A stretch of 19,764 bases of DNA from Acidobacteriaceae bacterium (GTDB lineage: Bacteria > Acidobacteriota > Terriglobia > Terriglobales > Acidobacteriaceae), in contig PKXI01000334.1 of assembly GCA_003133425.1 (NCBI GenBank), positions 13,903-33,666 of the forward strand. The letters are read 5' to 3'. The notes under the pieces are model-generated. The model saw only the letters and a list, made by a program, of their open reading frames with translations, was not told the DNA's origin and made no database searches. Numbering within the stretch: position 1 is the stretch's first letter; the number at the start of each line of letters is the position of its first letter. A program made the position numbers and the translations under genes. Shown one piece after another: positions 1 through 6,699 of this stretch.

Positions 1-462
1 TTCAATGGCATTCTGTATCTGCTATTGCTGGTCTTCTCACTCGTGAACGCCCCGCAGCTCGCCACCTTCCTGCTCGGGATGTTCACAAAGCGCGCAACCG
101 GCCTCGGCGCATTCGCGGGGCTCGCCGCAGGCACAGCGGCCGCCCTCCTGCACCACGGCCTCACTCTCTCGATCGACGCTCAACCCGGCCTCTACGGCGG
201 ATGGATTGCAGTTGTCCACCGCTACCCTGGCGTCATCGCGCAATGCTTCGCGACCGCGATTTTAGCCTTCACGGTCAACCTGATCGTCGCGTCCGCAGTG
301 AGCCTCTGCACCAAGCCCAGACCCGAACCCGAACTTAAAAATCTCGTCCACTCGCTATCGGCGCGACCAGGGGTTTCAACCCTTCCCAAATGGAAGCGCC
401 CCGAAGCCATAGCAGTAGCCATCCTGCTCGCAGCCATCGCTCTCGGCCTATTCTTCGCCTGA
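1..462 (+). CDS. Sodium:solute symporter (SSS family), C-terminal part
   Basis: This is the 3' end of a gene that begins before the window; the frame is open from base 1 and encodes 153 residues. The segment beginning FNGILYLLLLVFSLVNAP and continuing through TFLLGMFTKRATG matches the late transmembrane helix and following loop typical of Na+-coupled solute symporters of the SGLT/SSS family (a 'NAP.xATFLLGMF.KRAT' pattern). About four hydrophobic segments are visible, ending with one at the extreme C-terminus (AVAILLAAIALGLFF). The protein would sit in the inner membrane and import a small solute, often a sugar, with Na+. The substrate cannot be deduced from this fragment. Family assignment is fairly secure; the specificity is unknown. 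Confidence 0.85.
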   Translation, partial: FNGILYLLLLVFSLVNAPQLATFLLGMFTKRATGLGAFAGLAAGTAAALLHHGLTLSIDAQPGLYGGWIAVVHRYPGVIAQCFATAILAFTVNLIVASAVSLCTKPRPEPELKNLVHSLSARPGVSTLPKWKRPEAIAVAILLAAIALGLFFA

Positions 463-842
463 TGAGAAGGGACCTTGATCCCTGCCCCTTGATTCCTGAG
501 AACTGTTCCACCCCCACAGGCGCGAATAGCAGGCGATTCCTACCCCAAATCGTCACCCTATTCGGTTGCATCAGCGCGCCAATAGCGGCCTACGGCGCCA
601 ATAATAAGCTCATTTAGCGCTCAAAAGACCCCGTTTAGCGCAATAATTGGGAAATTCCACACAACCCTTCATCCACTTTTGGAACCTTGCGGGCAGCCAA
701 TTCGCCATATCGGGTGGCCTGAAAGGTTAAGCCCTCAAAAAAGTACAACCTTATAGACGAACCTTGGGCGCTTATGACGCACCACCTAAGCCACCATTTA
801 ACGTTATCGACGCACCATATAAGCGACCATTTACACGCGGCT
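463..842. other. Non-coding stretch between two convergent genes, with short degenerate repeats
   Basis: This 380-bp gap separates the symporter stop from the stop of the minus-strand protease-like gene, so it is 3' of both and is not an obvious promoter region. No credible gene, tRNA or terminator with a T-tract was seen. It is less GC-rich than its surroundings. It contains GCGCCAATA twice (576-584, 595-603), TTTAGCGC twice, 21 bp apart (613-620, 634-641), and a roughly 33-bp imperfect tandem repeat at 772-840. A weak AGGGA/TCCCT hairpin lies just after the symporter stop. The role of these repeats is not known. Confidence 0.6.
772..838. repeat. Imperfect tandem repeat, two units of about 33 bp
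   Basis: Two copies of a 25-base core (776-800 and 809-833) match at 22 positions: both begin GACGCACCA, have a TAAGC-type centre and end in ACCATTTA. Each is preceded by TTAT (772-775, 804-807). A third, partial unit (TTAT then GACGAACC) may precede them near 751-763. The repeat lies directly 3' of the stop codon of the protease-like gene. Confidence 0.6.
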
Positions 843-2252
843 TTATTCCTGCTTCACGCTGAACCGCATCGTCCGGAAATCGAACGTGTAGGACTCCAAC
901 TGGTCCAGCGCATCCACACCCAGCAGTCCGTACACATCGTCCAGTGCCGCCGATCCCAGCGTCTGTGTCAGCACCGGAATAAAATGCACCTGGAACGTTG
1001 TCGCTCCAACAGCAAGCGGAATGGTCTCAGCAGTGTATGCCGGTACGGGAGCCAAGGGTTGCGGCCCTCGAAGCGTAAACAACTCCATTCGCTGGCCGGC
1101 AAAGTCCCCGCTGTGCTCGTCATAAAATCGCGAAGTCATATAGGTCTGCTGCCCGCCCGCGTCGATTGCGAACATGCGCTCATCGCCGCTCCTGGCGCCG
1201 CGCAGCGCCACTATCACCTGGTCGCCGTCCAGAAAGAAACGCACGCCATCTGTAAGCCTATCGCCCTTTTCTTCCGGCGCAATCTGCTTGTCCGGACGCA
1301 CGTAAATGGTGTCATTGTCGGTTACCGTCAGGCTGCCCATCGCGTGCAGCGCCGCATAGCCCAGCACTCCTTCCACCTGGTAGTGCGTCTGCGGGAAAAA
1401 GAAATCCGCGTCTTCGTACACAAACGCCGTCATGTTGCGCAGCGTCAGTTGCCCGCCGATAGTGAAGCGCGGTATCACCGTCGCATGCACCGCGATCGGC
1501 CTCCCGGTGAGTGTGTGAATCGTCACCGCCGCCGCCGAGACCGTCAACCCTGCTTCCTTGGCGAGCGAGCGCGCAATCAGGTTAAACGGCGCGGTCGGAT
1601 CCAGCATCCAGCTATGCGGCCGCGCGTCCACAAACACAGGAATATCAGTCAGCCCCAGCGGATTCCTACTCACTTGCAGCTCGAACGGATCGCACGGATC
1701 AACCGTCATCGGCGGATTGCCCTGGGCCAGCGGAAGCATCTTCAGCGGCATCTCGATCTCGTCCTGCTCGTCCCTGCCAAGCTTGCCCTCGAGCCGAGTC
1801 TCCAGTGTCTGGTAGGCCCTGGCCGCTTTAGTCCAGTCGCCTTCGCGCAGGTAGTCTTCGGCCAGAGCCCTGCGCAGCAACTTCTCATGTCTTGTATCGC
1901 CGCTCGCAGCAACTTCGTCTACCAGCGGCTCCAGTAACTCGATCGACTTCTTCAGGTCGTTATTTCTGTTGGCAAGAATCCCGCGGTAAAACTGCGCCTG
2001 CCGCGCCGGCAACTGGTCCAGCTCACCCTCAATGCGTATGAACTGATGGTCAGCCAGCAGGTTCTCGATACGCGTATCGGTATCGAGCCCGCTGGAAGTT
2101 CCAGTGTGCACCTGCGCACCTGCGCCCGGCTGTTGGGTTTCTGTCTGAGTTGTCTCCGGCTTCGGTGTCTGTGGCGCGGTTTGCTGCGCATGGATCGCTT
2201 TCGCCGCCACCACCAAAAGCAGCACGGTAAACAGGCATGTCAACAGCCGCAT
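843..2252 (-). CDS. Exported two-lobe aspartyl-protease-like protein (retropepsin-type fold) with degenerate catalytic triads
   Basis: The protein has 469 residues from the chosen ATG, which gives a clean signal peptide (MRLLTCLFTVLLLVVAAKA, then a cut near IHA/QQ). A longer reading from 2327 would bury this signal behind 25 residues. Residues about 60-170 look TPR/helical. Two aspartyl-protease-like lobes follow. Lobe one has WMLDPTAPFNLI with Asp218 and a later GVLGYAAL. Lobe two has FAIDAGGQQTYMT with Asp364 and a later GLLGVDALDQL, then a FDFRTMRF strand that commonly ends such lobes. Both lobes keep the Asp, but the usual D-T/S-G triad is DPT in one and DAG in the other, so catalysis is doubtful. 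It is transcribed divergently from the kinase gene. The fold assignment is moderately sure; the activity and substrate are unknown. Confidence 0.75.
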   Translation of the reverse strand: MRLLTCLFTVLLLVVAAKAIHAQQTAPQTPKPETTQTETQQPGAGAQVHTGTSSGLDTDTRIENLLADHQFIRIEGELDQLPARQAQFYRGILANRNNDLKKSIELLEPLVDEVAASGDTRHEKLLRRALAEDYLREGDWTKAARAYQTLETRLEGKLGRDEQDEIEMPLKMLPLAQGNPPMTVDPCDPFELQVSRNPLGLTDIPVFVDARPHSWMLDPTAPFNLIARSLAKEAGLTVSAAAVTIHTLTGRPIAVHATVIPRFTIGGQLTLRNMTAFVYEDADFFFPQTHYQVEGVLGYAALHAMGSLTVTDNDTIYVRPDKQIAPEEKGDRLTDGVRFFLDGDQVIVALRGARSGDERMFAIDAGGQQTYMTSRFYDEHSGDFAGQRMELFTLRGPQPLAPVPAYTAETIPLAVGATTFQVHFIPVLTQTLGSAALDDVYGLLGVDALDQLESYTFDFRTMRFSVKQE

Positions 2253-2448
2253 CGGTGAAGGCCCGCAGCCGGCCTGGATCTCCCCGGGCCGGCCCATTCC
2301 CGCGGCACCTTTGCATAAGTCGTTCATTCTCAGCTACGACGTTAACAGACTCATCGCGCGCCAACCTTCGCAGCCACAAGGGATAGAGCGGCTTGCCTGG
2401 CTAGCATGCCGCTATCCGAACCGCCAAGCGCTTCAATTCCAAGATCTT

Positions 2449-2477
2449 TTGCACATGTGGCCGCCACTTTATATGTT
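2449..2477 (+). promoter_or_regulatory. Weak candidate promoter for the Ser/Thr kinase gene
   Basis: TTGCAC (2449-2454) and TATGTT (2472-2477) are separated by 17 bp, and transcription would start about 25 bp before the kinase ATG at 2511. Both hexamers match the sigma-70 consensus only partly (3/6 and 4/6). It is listed because the position fits the chosen start and would exclude the longer reading frame. Confidence 0.2.
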
Positions 2478-2510
2478 CCTGACGGATCGCCCGGTAAACT
2501 TGGGGCAGCG

Positions 2511-4988
2511 ATGGCGCGTAAGACGATTGAACATTACGAAATTCTCCGCCGCTTGGGCGCCGGAGGCAGTGGCGTGGTCTACCTGGCCAACGACACGCTG
2601 CTCCAGCGTCCTGTGGTGCTCAAGATTCTGCGCGCCGGCCTGCTCACCGTCGAGCAGATGCGTTCCACGGTGCTGCGCGAAGCGCGCCTGGCCTCGGCCA
2701 TCGAACATCCGAACGTCTGCGGCATCTACGAGGTAGGCGAAAGCGGCGACGAGGGCTACATCGCCATGCAGTACGTGCCGGGCCAGTCGCTCGACCTGCT
2801 CATCGCCCGCGGTCCCGCGAGCCTGCAACTGATGCTCTCGGTCGGCATCCAGATCGCCGATGGGCTCCAGGCCGCGCACGCGCTGGGCATCTTCCATCGC
2901 GACCTCAAGCCGCAGAATGTAATGCTCACTGACGGCGGTCTCGTCAAGATTCTCGACTTCGGTCTGGCCCGCCGTCTCCGCCCCGAAGACGCAGCCTTCG
3001 ACCCCTCGAAGCCGGTACTGGCCAGGGACACGGTTGTGGCCGCTACCTACACAGCGCGCGGCGGAACCATACGCTACATGGCCCCCGAGCAGTTTGTTAC
3101 CGGCCAATCGAGCGCGCAGTCTGACGTGTGGGCCCTCGGCGTCATCCTCTATGAGCTGGCCAGCGGCCGCCATCCATTCGCGCGCCTCGACGACGAGGAC
3201 TTCCAGGCTATTCGCGCCATCCAGTTCTCTGAGCCCGCCAACCTCAGCGAGATTGTTCCCGAAATTTCGCCGGAACTCAAGAGCGTAATCGCAGCCTGCC
3301 TCGAGAAAAATCCTGGTGCGCGCTATACCTCCGCCGCCGAAGTCCGCGAAGCCCTCAAGACCATTATGAAGGCGCTGCAGATTGAGACAGGCATCATTCC
3401 CGGCGAGGCCGCGGCCAACCTGCCCACCACCGGTCCCGAGGCTGAAAAGCGGGCCACAGGATTTCTCTCCATGCTTGCCGAGCGCTTTCGCGAGTCGGCC
3501 GGCGAGCGCACGCAAACAAATTCGCTCGTTGTTTTGCCCTTCGCCAACCTGGGCGCAACGGAGGTGGCGCCGCTCTACGGCTTCGCCCTCGCCGACGCCA
3601 TCGCCGCCCGCCTGGCGCGCATTCCCGCTCTCATCGTCCGCCCCTCAAGCACGCTGATGACGTTGCCTATCGCGCAAATGGACCCGCTGGCCGTGGGACA
3701 GAAGCTGCTGGTCTCCTTCGTGCTTGCCGGCAACTTTCTTCGCTCCACAAACGGATTTGATCTCAACTGGCAACTCCTCGACGTGGCCTCCCAAAGCGTG
3801 CGCTCGGGCGGAGCGATTCGCGTCGCCTCGCTCGATCTGATTGCCGTTCAGACGGAAATCTCCAACGAAGTATTTGCCGCGCTTCACGGCCTCTCGGCCG
3901 GCGACCAGATCGACTCCCCGCGCACGACCACGCGCCTGGCGCCAAGTGACGCCTCGCTTGCGGGCGCGTTGAGCGAGAAGTATCTGCAAGGGCGCGCATT
4001 GCTTAGTTCGTTCATGGTGCGCACCGGTTCGCGCGCCGATCTCGATCGCGCGCATGCACTGCTTTCAAACGTGACGCTTGGCGTTGCACGCTTTGCACCG
4101 GCGTGGACCGGACTTGGCATTGCCGAGCTGCAATACGCGCGGCACGGCTTTGGCGGCCAGATTCACGTGATGCGCGCCCGCCGCGCCTTCGACCAGGCTC
4201 TCAAACTCGACCCGGCCTCGACCGAGGCCAATCTCTACCGCATCTACATGCTGCTCTCGCGCGGCGAAAAGGAGTCTGCCCGTCACGGCATCGCCAACCT
4301 CCTCGCCAGCTCGGCCAACGACTGGAACGTTCACATGGTCGCAGGTATCGCACTGCGCGGCGACGGTATGTACGACGAGGCGCTCACCCACTTCAGCCGC
4401 GCACTCAAGCTCAACCCTGCAAACGCACCTATCCTCTACAACCATCGCGCTCGCGTTTACCACTATCAAAATCAAATCGAGCTGGCCGGCGACGAGCTTG
4501 AAAAAGGTCTTGCCCTCGAGCCGCGCCATCCGCTCCTGCGCACCTCGGCCGGGTACCAGCAGATGCGCCTGGGCCATCTCGACGCGGCGATTGAGATTCT
4601 CGAAGGCGTGATTCGCGACGACGACTCGCTGCGCATTGCCGTGCCAACGCTGGCGTTGTGCTACGTGCAGGCAGGCGCGCGTGAGCGTGCCGCGGCGCTC
4701 TTGAAGGACGACACCCTTGCCGGCGCCGAAGCCGACAGCGAGATGGCCTATCGCCTGGCTACATATTTCGCGGTGGAAGGCGACTCCAGCGAAGCGCTGC
4801 ACTGGCTCCGCCGCGCCATTTATTTAGGCAATGAAAATTATCCATGGTTTCAGAAAAATCCGGCGTGGAACAATCTCCGCACCAACGCCGACTTCGAGCG
4901 CATACTGGAGGATTTGAAGAAAGGCTTCCGCAAGAATCAGAAAACCTGGAAGCGGCTGCTGGAACAAGTCCCACCCGTTGGGGAGTGA
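2511..4988 (+). CDS. Serine/threonine protein kinase with FlgO/TolB-like and TPR domains
   Basis: The protein has 825 residues. The ATG at 2511 was chosen because the kinase fold starts at once (IEHYEILRRLGAGGSGVVY); the longer frame from 2406 adds an unsupported leader. An intact Hanks-type kinase occupies about residues 9-290: glycine loop GAGGSG, ATP-binding Lys38, HRDLKPQN with catalytic Asp131, DFG Asp149, APEQ at 191-194 and DVWALG. Residues about 338-450 (SLVVLPFANLGATE..., GFALADAIAARLARIP) resemble the FlgO/TolB-N-like module often fused to such kinases and to CadC/adenylate-cyclase-type regulators. The rest is a run of TPR-like helix pairs (for example YDEALTHFSRALKLNPANAP), probably for protein binding. 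No transmembrane segment is seen, so it is likely cytoplasmic. The target is unknown. The gene converges on the DUF5996 gene with only 7 bp between stops. Confidence 0.93.
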   Translation: MARKTIEHYEILRRLGAGGSGVVYLANDTLLQRPVVLKILRAGLLTVEQMRSTVLREARLASAIEHPNVCGIYEVGESGDEGYIAMQYVPGQSLDLLIARGPASLQLMLSVGIQIADGLQAAHALGIFHRDLKPQNVMLTDGGLVKILDFGLARRLRPEDAAFDPSKPVLARDTVVAATYTARGGTIRYMAPEQFVTGQSSAQSDVWALGVILYELASGRHPFARLDDEDFQAIRAIQFSEPANLSEIVPEISPELKSVIAACLEKNPGARYTSAAEVREALKTIMKALQIETGIIPGEAAANLPTTGPEAEKRATGFLSMLAERFRESAGERTQTNSLVVLPFANLGATEVAPLYGFALADAIAARLARIPALIVRPSSTLMTLPIAQMDPLAVGQKLLVSFVLAGNFLRSTNGFDLNWQLLDVASQSVRSGGAIRVASLDLIAVQTEISNEVFAALHGLSAGDQIDSPRTTTRLAPSDASLAGALSEKYLQGRALLSSFMVRTGSRADLDRAHALLSNVTLGVARFAPAWTGLGIAELQYARHGFGGQIHVMRARRAFDQALKLDPASTEANLYRIYMLLSRGEKESARHGIANLLASSANDWNVHMVAGIALRGDGMYDEALTHFSRALKLNPANAPILYNHRARVYHYQNQIELAGDELEKGLALEPRHPLLRTSAGYQQMRLGHLDAAIEILEGVIRDDDSLRIAVPTLALCYVQAGARERAAALLKDDTLAGAEADSEMAYRLATYFAVEGDSSEALHWLRRAIYLGNENYPWFQKNPAWNNLRTNADFERILEDLKKGFRKNQKTWKRLLEQVPPVGE

Positions 4989-4995
4989 AGGCGGC

Positions 4996-5940
4996 TCAAA
5001 GACTGTCCGGTGCGCAATCAAGCGCAGCCCGGTCCCAATTAGCGCAATTTGCGGCTGCCTCATAGGTGCTCTGCAAAAACTTAAGCAGGGCTGTGTCGGG
5101 GTTTGCCGAGTTCCGCATCTCGTCATAGGGCAGCACGAATTCTCCGAAGTTCGCATCGAAGCGGGCTTGGGCGGGCGCGATGGAATACTCCCGGTAGCCG
5201 GGCGGCTCGGGATAGGCGTAGCTATAAAAAAGAGGCTCGACGCCGGGCATGCCTGGCCAGAACCCGCAACTGCTTACTTCGTGCGAATAGGCATCGCGCG
5301 TTACGCGGTCGGCCAGTCCCGGCATGCTGGCGTGCTCGGGCGCGGTGCGGCCGGAAAAGCGGGTGCAAGCCAGGTCAAGCGCTCCCCAGAAGAGATGGAT
5401 TGGGCTAACTTTGCCACGAAAGCGAGAGCGAAATATGGTGAAGACGCGCGTGGTTTCGAGCAGGATGCGCCAGAAGCGCTGCACATATTCCGCGTCGTAT
5501 TCCTTGTGCACATCGTCCTGCTCGAAGTGGATGGGATCTGCAATTTCGACCGGCACCGGCCAGATGCGCACCGGCGTGCCCAGGCTTTCAAGCGCAGCCA
5601 TCAACTGCCGGTAGAACTCCGCGACAGTCATCGGTTTGAGCGGAATGGTTCTGCGATCGCCTGCAGAGGTTTCGACCAGGAGCACGTGGTCGACAAAATC
5701 AAAGTCAATCTGCACGGCGCGGTTGCCATACGGCATCGGTGATGTGGTCACGCCGCGAATGGTGGGGTAAAGCGTAACACCCCAGCAATGGTTGATGGGC
5801 GGCATGAGGGCCAGCCGGACCTTGCCAACAATCTGCATCCAGAGTTGCAGGGTGGCGCAAGTACCGCTCCAATTACCCTGGGGCAGAGCGGGCCAGACCT
5901 CATCGCGACCGGTCGGTGGATTGGATTGTGTCGGCGGCAT
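4996..5940 (-). CDS. DUF5996 family protein
   Basis: The protein has 314 residues. The family signature is clear: WPALPQGNWSGTCATLQLWMQIVGKVRLAL near the N-terminus, then NHCWGVTLYPTIRGVTTSPMPYG and a VQIDFDFVDHVL strand, as in DUF5996 proteins, whose function is not established. The ATG at 5940 was preferred over one four codons upstream (5952) because GAGGTG lies just before it at ribosome-binding distance. There is no signal peptide or membrane segment, so it is predicted to be cytoplasmic. Its stop lies 7 bp from the convergent kinase stop. A strong hairpin and a possible -10 box separate it from the upstream lipoprotein gene, so it may be transcribed separately. Confidence 0.88.
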   Translation of the reverse strand: MPPTQSNPPTGRDEVWPALPQGNWSGTCATLQLWMQIVGKVRLALMPPINHCWGVTLYPTIRGVTTSPMPYGNRAVQIDFDFVDHVLLVETSAGDRRTIPLKPMTVAEFYRQLMAALESLGTPVRIWPVPVEIADPIHFEQDDVHKEYDAEYVQRFWRILLETTRVFTIFRSRFRGKVSPIHLFWGALDLACTRFSGRTAPEHASMPGLADRVTRDAYSHEVSSCGFWPGMPGVEPLFYSYAYPEPPGYREYSIAPAQARFDANFGEFVLPYDEMRNSANPDTALLKFLQSTYEAAANCANWDRAALDCAPDSL

Positions 5941-5979
5941 TGCACCTCGCATCGGTCATCATGATTTCATGGGGAATCC

Positions 5980-5985
5980 GTTATA
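5980..5985 (-). promoter_or_regulatory. Possible -10 box for the DUF5996 gene
   Basis: On the minus strand TATAAC follows directly after TG, about 40 bp before the start at 5940. No convincing -35 element is found 16-18 bp upstream, so this is only a weak suggestion of an independent promoter. Confidence 0.25.
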
Positions 5986-6005
5986 CACGCGGCCGTGCCG
6001 GGCTC

Positions 6006-6041
6006 CCCAGGTCTCGTTCGCCGCGGCGGACGAGACCCGGG
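6006..6041 (-). terminator. Long GC-rich hairpin after the lipoprotein gene, no T-tract
   Basis: A nearly perfect inverted repeat is centred between 6023 and 6024. Arms GGTCTCGT (6010-6017) and ACGAGACC (6030-6037) surround the palindrome CGCCGCGGCG (6019-6028), and CCC/GGG pairs extend the stem outward past a single mismatch. It begins 21 bp beyond the stop of the lipoprotein gene in the direction of transcription. The lack of a U-run argues against a classical intrinsic terminator. It may instead pause RNA polymerase or protect the 3' end of the mRNA. Confidence 0.45.
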
Positions 6042-6062
6042 AACCCGCAATCCCAAGCCAGT

Positions 6063-6585
6063 TTACTTCGAGTTGACGTCGGGTTTCATGGTGCTGAAAT
6101 TAACGGGGACCGAGACGTGCTCGTGGCTGATGAGCCACTGGCCGTTGATCTTCTTGTACCCGTCGGTTACGCGAACTGTCACATCCATCTTCTTGCCTTT
6201 TTTGTCCGTCATGCTCGCGTGCTGGATGCTGTGACTGTAAGCGACGTTTCCGCCGACAGTGACATCGAGATCGCTGAGGGTGAAATCTGTCTTTCCGGGG
6301 AACATGGTCCAAAAACTGTCCCAATCCTTTTTGTATGCGTCCGCGCCCGTGTATTGCAGCGGCACAGATACATCGAACACAATCAGGCTCTGATCGGGAA
6401 CGTAGAGCGACATGATTGCGCTGGTGTCTTTGGCGTTGAATGCGGCGGTGAATTTATCCTCAAGCGCCTTGATAGCGGCTTGATCCTGCGCGGTTGTGTC
6501 CGGGGCGGGAGCGGGCGGGGGGTGCTGTATTGCAGCCGACGCATCCAGCGACGAGTGCAACTAGGAAAAACGCTTTGATTCTCAT
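6063..6585 (-). CDS. DUF4440/SnoaL-like lipoprotein, reading frame broken at a C6 tract
   Basis: The domain frame (residues DQAAIKALEDKFTAAFNAKD to GQWLISHEHVSVPVN) is a single NTF2/SnoaL-like (DUF4440) domain, a small cone-shaped fold that binds or turns over small molecules. That frame alone starts only at an ATG at 6560, gives no signal peptide and has no good Shine-Dalgarno. In another frame an ATG at 6585 follows a strong GGAGGAAG and encodes MRIKAFFLVALVAGC, a textbook lipoprotein signal with lipobox. Removing one C from the C6 run (6517-6522, read as G on the plus strand) would join the two frames as ...NTAPPPAPAPDTT. So the original product is very likely a lipoprotein of about 173 residues. 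The break is a sequencing error, a mutation or a slippage site. The substrate is unknown. Confidence 0.8.
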
Positions 6586-6644
6586 GGTGTTTTCTTCCTC
6601 CGGGGAGATTCTTGCCGGCGAGCAGTACTGCTCCCAACGCCTGA

Positions 6645-6673
6645 GTTCTAGTTGGCAATCAAACGATTGTCAA
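6645..6673 (-). promoter_or_regulatory. Sigma-70-type promoter for the DUF4440-like lipoprotein gene
   Basis: On the minus strand a perfect TTGACA (6668-6673) is followed after exactly 17 bp by TAGAAC (6645-6650, 4/6 match). Transcription would start near 6638, leaving a leader of about 50 nt before the Shine-Dalgarno and ATG at 6585. It lies between this gene and the malic enzyme stop. The -35 box forms one arm of an inverted repeat. Confidence 0.6.
6652..6673. repeat. Inverted repeat overlapping the -35 box, possible operator
   Basis: TTGGCAATC (6652-6660) and GATTGTCAA (6665-6673) are complementary apart from one G-T pair, with a 4-nt spacer AAAC. The right arm contains the -35 hexamer of the lipoprotein promoter and the left arm fills its spacer. 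It could be a repressor site, or an RNA hairpin at the 3' end of the malic enzyme transcript, although no T-run follows. Confidence 0.4.
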
Positions 6674-6699
6674 GAATTTTCCTCGGAGGCCCAACACTT

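Noticed and set aside
774..1937. A 387-codon open frame on the plus strand opposite the protease-like gene
   Set aside because: It is rich in His, Arg and Gln with no domain, signal or ribosome site, and lies wholly antisense to a gene with a clear signal peptide and fold. It is a by-product of high GC content.
2253..2327. Extended N-terminus of the protease-like protein from an ATG at 2327
   Set aside because: It would place 25 polar residues before a clean signal peptide; the ATG at 2252 explains the sequence better.
2469..3515. A 348-codon open frame on the minus strand inside the kinase gene
   Set aside because: The opposite strand carries every kinase motif in order. The antisense translation shows no recognisable domain.
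4972..4996. Small CCCA/TGGG hairpin at the convergent kinase and DUF5996 stops as a bidirectional terminator
   Set aside because: The stem is only 4 bp, lies inside the kinase coding end and has no T-tract on either strand.
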